Source of the DNA: Dyadobacter sp. SG02
Lineage (GTDB): Bacteria > Bacteroidota > Bacteroidia > Cytophagales > Spirosomataceae
DNA length: 40,839 nucleotides
NCBI RefSeq assembly: GCF_900109045.1
Contig: NZ_FNYL01000025.1
Coordinates: forward strand, 1-40,839
Reading direction: 5' to 3'
Shown here: positions 33,427-40,839 of the stretch, one piece after another
Layout of the letters: every line of letters begins with the position of its first letter
Numbering within the stretch: the stretch's first letter is position 1
Made by a program: the position numbers and the translations under genes
Notes under the pieces: generated by a model
Databases searched by the model: none
Told to the model about the DNA's origin: nothing
What the model saw: only the letters and a program-made list of their open reading frames with translations

Positions 33427-33518
33427 TGCGTTTTTGTTACAATCCGTTTTATTTCAAATCGCATTGTCCCCGTCCGAACCGCAGGATCGTCACAGGGTAA
33501 ATCAAATCATTGTGTATC

Positions 33519-33854
33519 ATGAAAGAATTCGCATTAATCTTCCGGCTTAACAATCAGACCGACTTCCGACCCACGCCCGAGCAGATACAGGAGCGCATGA
33601 ACTGGCTTGCCGGTATCGCGGCGCAGAACAAACTCGCCGACAAAGGCAACACCCTATCCAATGAAAGCGCCAAAACCGTGTATGCCGACAATGTCGTGAC
33701 CGACGGCCCGTTTACCGAAATCAAGGAATTCGTCAGCGGCTATGTCATAGTCAGGACCGAGACGATCGAAGAAGCCGTCGAGCTCGCGAAGGCCAACCCG
33801 ATTTTTAAAATCGGCGGGAATATCGAGGTGAGGGAAATCGTACAGCGCAAATAA
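33519..33854 (+). CDS. YCII-related (DGPF domain) protein
   Basis: From ATG 33519 the protein is 111 aa (three codons shorter than the reading that starts at TTG 33510). It is a YCII/DGPF family dimeric alpha-beta barrel: FALIFRLNNQTDFRPTPEQI, the family's DGPFTE motif in VTDGPFTEIKEFVSGYVIVR, and the end KIGGNIEVREI. Genes of this family typically lie next to ECF42-type sigma factors, as here: the sigma gene starts 9 nt downstream. Biochemical role is not established. Confidence 0.9.
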   Translation: MKEFALIFRLNNQTDFRPTPEQIQERMNWLAGIAAQNKLADKGNTLSNESAKTVYADNVVTDGPFTEIKEFVSGYVIVRTETIEEAVELAKANPIFKIGGNIEVREIVQRK

Positions 33855-33863
33855 TTTTTAGAA

Positions 33864-35102
33864 ATGACTGAAAAAACCGAAATACTGCCCGGACTTTTCA
33901 GAAAAGAGTATACCAAAATGACGGCGGTCTTGTGCCGTCATTTTGGGTTAAAACATATTGAAATCGCCGAAGATATCGTGAGCGAGACGTTCCTGAAAGC
34001 TTCCGAAACCTGGCCCTCGCAAGGCATACCGGAGAACCCGACGGCCTGGTTGTACACCGTGGCGAGGAACAAAACGAAGGATTACCTCAAACATACCCGC
34101 ATTTTCGAAACGCAAGTCTCTCCCACCCTGTTGCGCGGCCCTGACCACGCGGAACCGGCATTCGACTTCACCACCGAAACAATCGCCGACAGCCAGCTCG
34201 CGATGATATTCGCCGTCTGCAACCCCGCCAATTCGCCCGAAAGCCAGATCAGCCTGGCATTGCAAATCCTCTGCGGTTTCAGTATTGCCGAAATCGCCGA
34301 CGCGTTTCTTGCCAAACCGGAGGCGATTAAGAAACGCCTCTTGCGGGCACGTACCAACCTGCGCAACGACCAGTTTCAAATAGGTACTTTACAGCCTGCC
34401 GACGTTCAGGCGCGCCTCGACGTGGTACTCCGAACGATTTACCTGCTGTTCAATGAGGGATATTTTTCCAAATCCGGCAACATCCTCATACGCAAGGACC
34501 TGTGCGCGGAGGCGATGCGCCTCACGCTCATGCTCGCGGACAACCCGCTCACCAATGCGCGCCAGGTGGAAGCCCTGCTTGCCCTGATGTGCTACCAAAG
34601 TTCCAGGTTCGAAGCGCGGCTGAACGACAACGGCCATACCATTCTGTTCGAAGCACAAGACCAAAGTCTGTGGGACCAGGAGCAGATCGACCGCGGACAT
34701 TATTACCTCGTCAACGCCTGCTCGGGGAATGCGGTTTCCAAATACCACATCGAAGCCGGTATTGCCTACTGGCATACCACACCACCCGAAACGGCGAAAT
34801 GGGCTCATATCCTGCATTTATACAACCAGCTGATCGTCATCGAATACTCAGCTGCGACGGCGCTTAACCGGACATTTGCATTCGCCAAAGTGTATGGTCA
34901 CGAAGCCGGACTGGCGGAAGCCGAAAAGCTCGGACTGGTAGGCAACACCTACTACCACGCATTACTCGGCTACCTTTACGCCCCCGTTTCCGTTCCAAAA
35001 GCCGCGGAACATTACCGCCGGGCGCTCGACCTCGCCAAATCTCCCGCCGAGATTCAAACTTTGGAATCCGAATACGCACGACTGGCAGGTATTACGCCGT
35101 GA
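33864..35102 (+). CDS. ECF42-type RNA polymerase sigma factor (SigJ-like/DUF6596)
   Basis: A 412-aa protein, about twice the usual ECF length because of the C-terminal extension. Region 2 (about 10-80: IEIAEDIVSETFLKASETW, ENPTAWLYTVARNKTKDYLK), region 4 (about 125-180: LALQILCGFSIAEIADAFLA, IKKRLLRARTNLR), then the YLLFNEGY motif (about 195) of the ECF42 extension and helical repeats to the end (AEHYRRALDLAKSPAE). The extension is needed for activity in studied members. The YCII partner gene is immediately upstream. Its last 11 nt overlap the convergent hydrolase gene. Confidence 0.92.
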   Translation: MTEKTEILPGLFRKEYTKMTAVLCRHFGLKHIEIAEDIVSETFLKASETWPSQGIPENPTAWLYTVARNKTKDYLKHTRIFETQVSPTLLRGPDHAEPAFDFTTETIADSQLAMIFAVCNPANSPESQISLALQILCGFSIAEIADAFLAKPEAIKKRLLRARTNLRNDQFQIGTLQPADVQARLDVVLRTIYLLFNEGYFSKSGNILIRKDLCAEAMRLTLMLADNPLTNARQVEALLALMCYQSSRFEARLNDNGHTILFEAQDQSLWDQEQIDRGHYYLVNACSGNAVSKYHIEAGIAYWHTTPPETAKWAHILHLYNQLIVIEYSAATALNRTFAFAKVYGHEAGLAEAEKLGLVGNTYYHALLGYLYAPVSVPKAAEHYRRALDLAKSPAEIQTLESEYARLAGITP

Positions 35103-35901
35103 TTTTTGCTTCCAACACCCCATCGATCACCTCGTCGAGCGCCTCGTTCAACGCCTTCGGCGATTCGAGCATCGGGTAATGGCACGTACCGGCAATCTCG
35201 ATCAATGCATAGCCATTCACGGCATTCTTCTTCAGAGCCTCCACGTTGGTCGGCATATAGTTGACATTGATCAGGTTCATTTTGGGTTTCAATAAAGGCA
35301 AAACTTCCCGTTCGATCTGATCCATTATAAAAAATTGAGGCAAAGTCTGCCGGCCCATCGGTTCGTAGGAATTGCGGAACGCGCTCACCACCTTGTCGGT
35401 AATCCATTGCGGCGTACCAGCCGTAAATAGTGCCATCCGGGCGTAATGCTCATTAGTATCGGCATAGGCCTTTTTGGAGCTTTCGATGATCTCCGTGACC
35501 TGGCTGTCGTATTCAGGAGGAAGTGGTGTTGCAAGGTTTTTGAAATTATCGACTGCAATGAAGCCGATAACTGGTTCGGGAAAGGCGGTGGCGGCCATCA
35601 GGATCAGGTTTGCGCCAAGCGAATGTCCTATCAGGACCACGTCGTCGAGTCGCAATTCTTTGATGAGGTTAACGACATCCTCTGCCATGCCTCGAAGCGT
35701 CCATTCCTCCCGGTTCGTTCCCGATTCGCCGTGGCCGGCCAGGTCCATCGTCACGACTTTGTATTTCTCTTTGAAAAAAGAAACCTGCTCTTTCCAATAG
35801 GTCTGGTCGATGAAAGAGCCGTGGACGAAAAGCAACGTAGCGGGGCCGCTGCCATACACATTGTAACTGATCGGCGTACCATTGCTGATGATCGTGTTCA
35901 T
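35092..35901 (-). CDS. Alpha/beta hydrolase
   Basis: From ATG 35901 the protein is 269 aa; an in-frame reading from 35961 would run through the palindromes upstream and has no domain evidence. Key features: LLFVHGSFIDQTYW, TMDLAGHGESG, nucleophile S94 in LIGHSLGANLI, and H241 in GTCHYPMLESP. The expected acid in the strand before the helix is not obvious (NLINVNYMPTNVE has N and E there), so the third catalytic residue needs checking. It is cytoplasmic (no signal). It ends 11 nt inside the convergent sigma gene. Confidence 0.88.
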   Translation of the reverse strand: MNTIISNGTPISYNVYGSGPATLLFVHGSFIDQTYWKEQVSFFKEKYKVVTMDLAGHGESGTNREEWTLRGMAEDVVNLIKELRLDDVVLIGHSLGANLILMAATAFPEPVIGFIAVDNFKNLATPLPPEYDSQVTEIIESSKKAYADTNEHYARMALFTAGTPQWITDKVVSAFRNSYEPMGRQTLPQFFIMDQIEREVLPLLKPKMNLINVNYMPTNVEALKKNAVNGYALIEIAGTCHYPMLESPKALNEALDEVIDGVLEAKITA

Positions 35902-35911
35902 AGGGTTGTTG

Positions 35912-35940
35912 TTTGAAGTGAATATTAATTTCACTTCAAA
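35912..35940. promoter_or_regulatory. Palindromic operator-like site upstream of the hydrolase gene
   Basis: Perfect 11-bp arms TTTGAAGTGAA (35912-35922) and TTCACTTCAAA (35930-35940) with a 7-nt AT-rich centre. It lies 11 nt before the hydrolase ATG (35901), in a position where a bound dimeric repressor would block expression. No regulator gene is adjacent. It could instead form an RNA hairpin in the leader. Confidence 0.5.
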
Positions 35941-35955
35941 GAAATCGCACCAGAA

Positions 35956-35971
35956 TGACAACCTATTGTCA
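35956..35971. promoter_or_regulatory. Second short palindrome upstream of the hydrolase gene
   Basis: TGACAA (35956-35961) and TTGTCA (35966-35971) form a perfect 6-bp inverted repeat with a 4-nt centre, 55 nt before the ATG. Together with the longer palindrome nearby it suggests a regulated promoter. Function is inferred from symmetry only. Confidence 0.35.
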
Positions 35972-36020
35972 GTAATGTTTTAAAAAATTGAATGTAAAAC
36001 GTTGGTCGTTTAAATTGTCG

Positions 36021-37850
36021 TTACAATATTTTCATAAATGCTACAAGCGCCTTTTTTTCTGAATCTTTCAAATCGAGTTTATCAAACGGCAATGTCTGGT
36101 TTTCCAGGTTAAACCCTAAACCATTCCCGCCACCACGATCGTAGAAATCGACGACTTCTTCCAGTGTCTTGAAAACACCATTGTGCATATACGGTGCGGT
36201 GAGCGCGACGTGGCGAATAGTGGGTGTTTTGAATGCGTAACGGTGCGGCTCGCGTTTGGTGAGTACAAATTTGCCAACGTCCGGGTCGACGGTCTTTCCC
36301 TCGGCAGTTGCCGGGGTGCCGAGTACTTCGCTTTCGGTTTCGAGGTAGGCAGGCGGCACGGTGCCGTTGAAAAGCGGGAAGAAATGACAGGTAGCGCATT
36401 TGGCTTTCCCCATAAAAAGGTTAAAACCGGCCTTTTCCTCGACGGTCAATGCATTCCCGGAACCGCGGAAATGTCGGTCGAGGCGCGAATCGAGAGAGGA
36501 AAGCGAGCGGATGTAGCTGGCGATGGCGTTTTTGAGGTTGCTTTCGGTTACGCCGTCGGAATAGGTTTTTTCAAAAAGGCGACGGGATTCGTCCTGCTTG
36601 CGGAGCGCCGCCACGGCGTCGGGTAGCGAGCCGTGCATTTCCTCGGGGTTGCGGATGACGTCGCTGGCCTGGTCTTCGAGAAAGGTTACGCGCGAGTCGG
36701 CGAACTGAGCTGCCTGAAATGAGGCATTGAGCAAAGTAGGCGCATTGCGGCTGATCCGAATGCCATTGAAACCGATCGCGAAACTCTTTGGCTCACCATC
36801 GGTAAATGCTTTATCGGGCTGGTGGCAGGTAGCACACGTACGGCCCGAATTATTGGATAGTATTGGATTGAAAAACAGCATTTTACCCAATGCAACGCGT
36901 TGCGAGGTCATAGTCTGCTCTTCAAAGTTGACGAAGTAATCAGCATTGAAAACGCCTGAATCCGTAAGCGTACGCGCGGACGGGGACAGTAATCTTTTTT
37001 CGGCAAAAACAGGAATACCCAGCGCCTTCTGCGCATCGAGCAACCGGCTGCTGAGCGGATTCGCATATTCCTTAATAAATTCCAGCCCGTCGAACGCATT
37101 GAAATCCCGCGACTTGCGCACGTACGCGATGGCCGCATTGAAGGCACTGTCGAGCCGGATGGCCAGCCCATTGTCCGCACTTTGGGAAGTATAATGTGTC
37201 AGCTGCTGCTGCACACTGCCAAGCGCCGAGGCGACCTCGGGCAGAGAGTGAAATGCAACGGGCGAATCGAACCCGGTGATACCCATCGACACCACCCGGA
37301 AAACTTCGAGTCGCATAGCATCGAATATATGACTGTCTGTCAATTCATTAGTCTCTGAAATCTTGCGCAGGCGGTTCACATTGGCACGGATGACGTTGGC
37401 GGCGTGCAGCATGTCGGGATAAGCATCCGTAGCGACCTCGGGAAACACCATTTCTTCCAGAACCTGAAAACCCTGGGGCTCGTTCACGCGCAGGTCGTCG
37501 TCCACTTCGGGGATATTGGGGCCGTTGAGGGCGCGGGTGGTTTCGGGACTGTAATAGGCGGAGATGAATTCGACGCGCTTGTAGGCAATGCGGGCGCGTC
37601 GGAAAGATGCCTGAATGGCTGCCGGACGTTTCGCGCGGATATCGGCCTGCAAGCGGCTCACGGCACTGTCGAATGCGGTGATATTCTGCATGAAAGTCCG
37701 TTTTACCCCTTCTGCGGGGGATACCTCCGGGCGTGTGAGCCACCAGATCAGGCATACGACCAGCGGGATGACGATGATCAGGAATAGGGAAAATAGCAGC
37801 CTCCTGTGGCGGTAAATGAATGAATTGGGGTTACGTTCGAATTTCAGCAT
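36021..37850 (-). CDS. Di-haem cytochrome c peroxidase fused to an imelysin-like domain
   Basis: The 609-aa protein has an N-terminal anchor helix (LLFSLFLIIVIPLVVCLIWWL, residues 18-38), a helical domain (about 45-280) and a bacterial CCP/MauG-like domain (about 300-609). Haem sites are C339-A-T-C-H343 and C485-A-T-C-H489. The helical part matches imelysin: arginine/tyrosine-rich RRARIAYKRVEFISAYYS, then GFQVLEE (127-133), a variant of the GxHxxE signature with Gln in place of His. It is predicted to face the periplasm. Imelysin proteins are linked to iron acquisition. A terminator separates it from the PhoX-like gene upstream. Confidence 0.9.
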   Translation of the reverse strand: MLKFERNPNSFIYRHRRLLFSLFLIIVIPLVVCLIWWLTRPEVSPAEGVKRTFMQNITAFDSAVSRLQADIRAKRPAAIQASFRRARIAYKRVEFISAYYSPETTRALNGPNIPEVDDDLRVNEPQGFQVLEEMVFPEVATDAYPDMLHAANVIRANVNRLRKISETNELTDSHIFDAMRLEVFRVVSMGITGFDSPVAFHSLPEVASALGSVQQQLTHYTSQSADNGLAIRLDSAFNAAIAYVRKSRDFNAFDGLEFIKEYANPLSSRLLDAQKALGIPVFAEKRLLSPSARTLTDSGVFNADYFVNFEEQTMTSQRVALGKMLFFNPILSNNSGRTCATCHQPDKAFTDGEPKSFAIGFNGIRISRNAPTLLNASFQAAQFADSRVTFLEDQASDVIRNPEEMHGSLPDAVAALRKQDESRRLFEKTYSDGVTESNLKNAIASYIRSLSSLDSRLDRHFRGSGNALTVEEKAGFNLFMGKAKCATCHFFPLFNGTVPPAYLETESEVLGTPATAEGKTVDPDVGKFVLTKREPHRYAFKTPTIRHVALTAPYMHNGVFKTLEEVVDFYDRGGGNGLGFNLENQTLPFDKLDLKDSEKKALVAFMKIL

Positions 37851-37882
37851 GGTGCAGGAACGGGTATTGATGCAAAAGGAAA

Positions 37883-37912
37883 ACTCCTGGCCCGAAAATT
37901 CCGGCCAGGAGT
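37883..37912 (-). terminator. Rho-independent terminator after the PhoX-like gene
   Basis: Perfect 10-bp arms ACTCCTGGCC (37883-37892) and GGCCAGGAGT (37903-37912), loop of 10 nt. On the minus strand the stem is followed by TTTTCCTTTT. It lies 15 nt past the stop of the gene at 37928, so the peroxidase gene downstream probably depends on read-through or its own promoter. Confidence 0.87.
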
Positions 37913-37927
37913 CTGAAAACTATGTAA

Positions 37928-39397
37928 TTAACGAGGCAGACCTTCAATGAGGATCAGCTGACTGGCCTGGTTCTCCGATTTCCGGACCGAGCCGCCATCG
38001 ACTCCCTTATATTTATCACCGCGCCATGTGTGCGCCTGAATGCCGAGCATGAATGTGTTGGGACGGCCGGTAACATCCGACACGTCGATCATCCCGCTGC
38101 TTTCCCATGAACCGAATGTAGACGTACCGCCCACATTGTATTTGGCCGCATCAGCCTCGGTACGACGGTGGTCGATTTCCAGTACAGGAGTGAGTTTTTT
38201 AGTATTGAGATTGAATTGGTATACATAACCATCATGCTTTTCGTCGCCGTAACCGTTCGGGTCTTCCATGATGTAGACGTAGTCGAACGTCGCGCAAACG
38301 TTGTCCGGGTTCTGGAATGTTTTGGCGATACCGGTACGGTCGTCGCCGTCGATCAATACTTCCAGTTTGCCTTTGAGCGGATCATTCGCGTCGAGTACCA
38401 CGCGGTAAATGCGGCCGTATTTCGAACGTGAATAATCGGCATTAACACCGCTGTTATCCTGGCCCGTTACAGCGAAAATTACCTCGCGGCCTTGTGCGGC
38501 TCCGCCCTTACGATAATCCACATCTTCCACGCGTCCGAATTTAATAGCTTTCAGATCATTCACTTTTCCGTTGATCTGCGCTCCCGTCAAGGTCTTGTGG
38601 TTATCGATTTTGACAAACTCCACATCATAGGCCGAGCCCGGCTTCATATCCATTTCCTTCTGATTATTGTCGGCACGTTTCATCATGTAAAGCGAGCCGT
38701 TGTCGAGGTCACCCACGGTATTCGACAAATACATGGCCACCTGGCCTGCATTCACATCCGAATCGTCGTCGCCGATCACGATCACGGTTTTGCCCGGATA
38801 GGCAGTTTTAGGAAGCGGAACAGCATTTTCAGCGCTCCAACGGCCAAGACCAGCTACCTCGCGGGAGATATTCGCCTGGCTTACATTCGCATCCACGTTC
38901 AGCGCGTGCGTACGTGATTCCTGTCCGCTTTCACCCGAAGTAAGGAAAACAGGGCCAAAACCATGCTCGGCAGGCGTTACCAATGTAGCCGAACACAAAC
39001 GCCAGGTCCCCCCGTCGGAATTGAGCACGTATTCCCCTTTTACAGGCTTGAAACCTTTGTCGAGCGTAATGCGCGATACGGCGAAATTGTCTTCATTGTT
39101 TACCAGGATCGTATAGTTGCCATCGGCATTCTGGAAAAGGCCGGCACCATCTGCCGATCCACCGAAAACGTAGGCGGGAGATTGTTCGAGTTGATCGTCG
39201 CTGCTCAGGAGTGAATAAAGGTTTACGGTATTGGCCGCAACACGTCCGGAAGTAGCACCTGGAAGCAATTTGGCCAAAACAGGTGTTACCGAGCGGTTTT
39301 GCAGGGTAATGTCCGGGCTGTTCGGATCGCGGTGGTCCGTACATGCGCCAAGCGCGAGCAAGCCGGCCAATGCGGAGTAAGTAAATAAAGGCTTCAT
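37928..39397 (-). CDS. PhoX/DUF839-like beta-propeller lipoprotein
   Basis: From ATG 39397 the product is 489 aa with a lipobox (LLALGACTDH, C19); the reading from 39448 would bury the signal peptide. The body is beta-rich: GGTWRLCSATLVTPAEHGFG, VFLTSGESGQES, VIVIGDDDSD, and FQNPDNVCATFDYVYIMEDP, which resembles the DUF839/PhoX motif 'SPDN ... D'. PhoX proteins are calcium-dependent phosphatases, but the catalytic residues were not confirmed here. Acidic loops suggest Ca2+ binding. Order with the peroxidase gene suggests a link to surface iron or phosphate handling, which is an inference. Confidence 0.72.
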   Translation of the reverse strand: MKPLFTYSALAGLLALGACTDHRDPNSPDITLQNRSVTPVLAKLLPGATSGRVAANTVNLYSLLSSDDQLEQSPAYVFGGSADGAGLFQNADGNYTILVNNEDNFAVSRITLDKGFKPVKGEYVLNSDGGTWRLCSATLVTPAEHGFGPVFLTSGESGQESRTHALNVDANVSQANISREVAGLGRWSAENAVPLPKTAYPGKTVIVIGDDDSDVNAGQVAMYLSNTVGDLDNGSLYMMKRADNNQKEMDMKPGSAYDVEFVKIDNHKTLTGAQINGKVNDLKAIKFGRVEDVDYRKGGAAQGREVIFAVTGQDNSGVNADYSRSKYGRIYRVVLDANDPLKGKLEVLIDGDDRTGIAKTFQNPDNVCATFDYVYIMEDPNGYGDEKHDGYVYQFNLNTKKLTPVLEIDHRRTEADAAKYNVGGTSTFGSWESSGMIDVSDVTGRPNTFMLGIQAHTWRGDKYKGVDGGSVRKSENQASQLILIEGLPR

Positions 39398-39545
39398 GGT
39401 GAATGTAAACTGATTAAGTGAATAGTAGCACAAAGAACAGCCATTCACTTTTCGCGGAGTTTATGCATTTATTATCAGTTTGTTAAGATGGCGCTATTTG
39501 ACCGGCGATGGCCTGCGGCTGAACATAGATCATGGTCGCCGCGGG

Positions 39546-39576
39546 TTGCATTACCGCCCCCTCCCGTCTATCTTTG
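39546..39576 (+). promoter_or_regulatory. Bacteroidota sigma-A-type promoter of the metallo-beta-lactamase gene
   Basis: A -33 TTG (39546-39548), 20-nt spacer and -7 TATCTTTG (39569-39576) match the TTTG/TAnnTTTG consensus of this phylum well. Transcription would start near 39583, about 15 nt before the ATG at 39598. This also rules out a start upstream of the promoter for the lactamase. Confidence 0.7.
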
Positions 39577-39597
39577 CCCGCTTACCATCCATCTCCT

Positions 39598-40485
39598 ATG
39601 CCAAAGCTTCAAAAAACACTCTTAACAACACTTCTTGCTGGTGCATTGCTCGCCCCTTTCGCATCCGAGGCACAAACCAAAACCTACAAACCGCCCTTCG
39701 TCCAGGCCGAATGGTCGAAAGACTACCGCCCTTTCCGCATTGCCGGTAACCTGTATTACGTAGGCACTTACGACCTGGCCTGCTACCTCATTGCCACGCC
39801 CAAGGGCCATATATTGATCAACACCGGCCTCGAAGAGTCGGTACCGCTTATCCGCAAGCATGTGCAGGCACTGGGTTTCAAATTCGAAGACATTAAAATA
39901 CTGCTTGCCACACACGCGCATTACGACCATGTGGCGGGAATGGCGGCTATTAAAAAAGCTACCGGTGCCAAATTGATGATCCAGGAAAAAGATGCCAAAG
40001 CCATGGCCGACGGCGGTGCTTCCGATTACGCATTAGGCAGCCATGGCGAGAGTTTCGAACCCGTGCAGGCCGATCAGTTGCTGAAAAACGGGGAAATTGT
40101 CAAACTGGGCACGATGCAGGTAAAACTCTTACACCATCCCGGCCATACGCCCGGCGCGAGCAGTTTTTCATTCACGGTAAGGGACGAAAAACGTGCTTAC
40201 AAAGTACTGATCGCCAATATGCCGAGCATTCTGGACGAGACGAAATTGTCGGGCATGCCCGGTTACCCCGAGGTTGGGAAGGATTATGCCAAAACGCTGG
40301 CCATTATGAAGAACGAACAGTTCGATATCTGGCTCTCGTCGCACGCAAGCCAGTTTGACCTGCACGAAAAACATAAACCAACCGACCCATACCGCCCGGA
40401 AGCATTTTTTGACAGAGCAGGATACGACAAATCCCTGGCCGAGCTAAAAAAGCGCTACGATGAAAAAATCAAACTCCCACGATAA
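39598..40485 (+). CDS. Subclass B3 metallo-beta-lactamase
   Basis: A 295-aa protein from ATG 39598 with a signal peptide (LLTTLLAGALLAPFASEAQ). It carries the zinc ligands of B3 enzymes: H106, H108, D110 and H111 in LLATHAHYDHVAG, H183 in HHPGHTPGA, and H249 in LSSHASQFD. The N-terminal YRPFRIAGNLYYVGT is typical of the B3 branch. It hydrolyses beta-lactams in the periplasm, likely including carbapenems (family knowledge, not shown here). It is monocistronic with its own promoter and terminator. It is likely an intrinsic resistance gene. B3 branch is clear; no named allele is claimed. Confidence 0.93.
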   Translation: MPKLQKTLLTTLLAGALLAPFASEAQTKTYKPPFVQAEWSKDYRPFRIAGNLYYVGTYDLACYLIATPKGHILINTGLEESVPLIRKHVQALGFKFEDIKILLATHAHYDHVAGMAAIKKATGAKLMIQEKDAKAMADGGASDYALGSHGESFEPVQADQLLKNGEIVKLGTMQVKLLHHPGHTPGASSFSFTVRDEKRAYKVLIANMPSILDETKLSGMPGYPEVGKDYAKTLAIMKNEQFDIWLSSHASQFDLHEKHKPTDPYRPEAFFDRAGYDKSLAELKKRYDEKIKLPR

Positions 40486-40494
40486 TTTTATTCG

Positions 40495-40525
40495 AGCCCG
40501 TCTCAAATCATTTTTGGGACGGGCT
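40495..40525 (+). terminator. Rho-independent terminator after the metallo-beta-lactamase gene
   Basis: Arms AGCCCGTCTC (40495-40504) and GGGACGGGCT (40516-40525) pair over 10 positions, two of them not strict Watson-Crick (T-G type), with an 11-nt loop and a TCTGTTTT tail. It lies 9 nt after the stop codon. Confidence 0.8.
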
Positions 40526-40611
40526 TCTGTTTTAAATGGTTTACAAACGTGTTTTCCGATTGGTATAAGATTTTAGCGGCATGGGCAGTTCCTGAGCTAG
40601 ATCAAGCCTAT

Positions 40612-40839
40612 CTAAGCTGCCTTCTTCCTGATATTCTGTGCTATCGCAATCAATCCCCATTCGATCTCAACCTTTTGCTTGCCACGGAGCATGAACCGGC
40701 GAAAGTTGTGGTTATGCTTGATATTGCCGAAGACAGGTTCGACATCAAAGCACCGCTTTTTTCGTTTCTGGATTCCCTCTTCACTTTTCAGTAACTCGTC
40801 TGCCTGCTGTTTATGTCTTTCCAGGTCCACATTTACTTG
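40612..40839 (-). mobile_element. IS1182-type transposase, C-terminal part (runs off window)
   Basis: The minus-strand frame ends with TAG at 40612-40614 and stays open to the window edge, so the 5' part lies beyond 40839. The visible 75 residues include RCFDVEPVFGNIKHNHNFRR, FMLRGKQKVEIEWGL and the end IAQNIRKKA. This is the C-terminal end of the DDE transposase of IS1182-like elements. Whether the copy is intact cannot be seen. The element's terminal inverted repeat should be within 40526-40611 but was not identified by eye. Confidence 0.75.

Noticed and set aside
33403..33443. TTGACA and TACAAT as a standard -35/-10 promoter for the YCII gene
   Set aside because: Spacing is 29 nt, too long, and the E. 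coli-type consensus is not the usual one in this phylum.

Overview
The window looks like chromosomal DNA of a Bacteroidota bacterium, most likely from the Cytophagales (Dyadobacter or a close relative). The case rests on several signs: a LytS/LytTR two-component pair, many secreted proteins and lipoproteins ending their signals in AQ or SC, PKD/SBBP-repeat proteins, ECF sigma factors, weak Shine-Dalgarno signals, and a match to the Bacteroidota promoter TTG-N20-TAnnTTTG in front of a B3 beta-lactamase. GC content is roughly 50%. The genus is an inference from gene content; no rRNA or tRNA gene was seen.

Layout: 1-302 holds a terminator and a structured intergenic repeat. 303-3811 has a phytanoyl-CoA dioxygenase-like gene and a LytS/LytTR-type kinase-regulator pair. 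3841-10762 is one compact minus-strand operon: SpeD-like decarboxylase, DUF4178 protein, two small membrane proteins, membrane-anchored spermidine synthase, FAD amine oxidase-like protein, multi-pass membrane protein. 10856-13209 has a secreted hydrolase, an FKBP-like lipoprotein and an unknown lipoprotein. 13368-20002 is a heavy-metal RND efflux operon (TolC, adaptor, pump) with an OmpR-type regulator whose usual sensor kinase is missing; a second copy of the intergenic repeat lies between them. 20225-21085 is a GNAT acetyltransferase.

21303-33320 is the most unusual region: eleven co-directional genes, nearly all for exported proteins, including two caspase-like proteases, a papain-like protease with a C-terminal DUF4384 domain, a second DUF4384 protein, several short unknown secreted proteins, an ECF sigma factor, a membrane protein resembling an anti-sigma factor with a TPR-like end, and a PKD/beta-propeller lipoprotein. 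I read this as a possible cell-envelope protease and signalling system. It ends at a strong terminator.

33519-40839 carries a YCII/ECF42 sigma pair, an alpha/beta hydrolase behind two palindromes, an imelysin-like/di-haem peroxidase fusion, a PhoX-like lipoprotein, a subclass B3 metallo-beta-lactamase, and the C-terminal end of an IS1182-type transposase that runs off the right edge.
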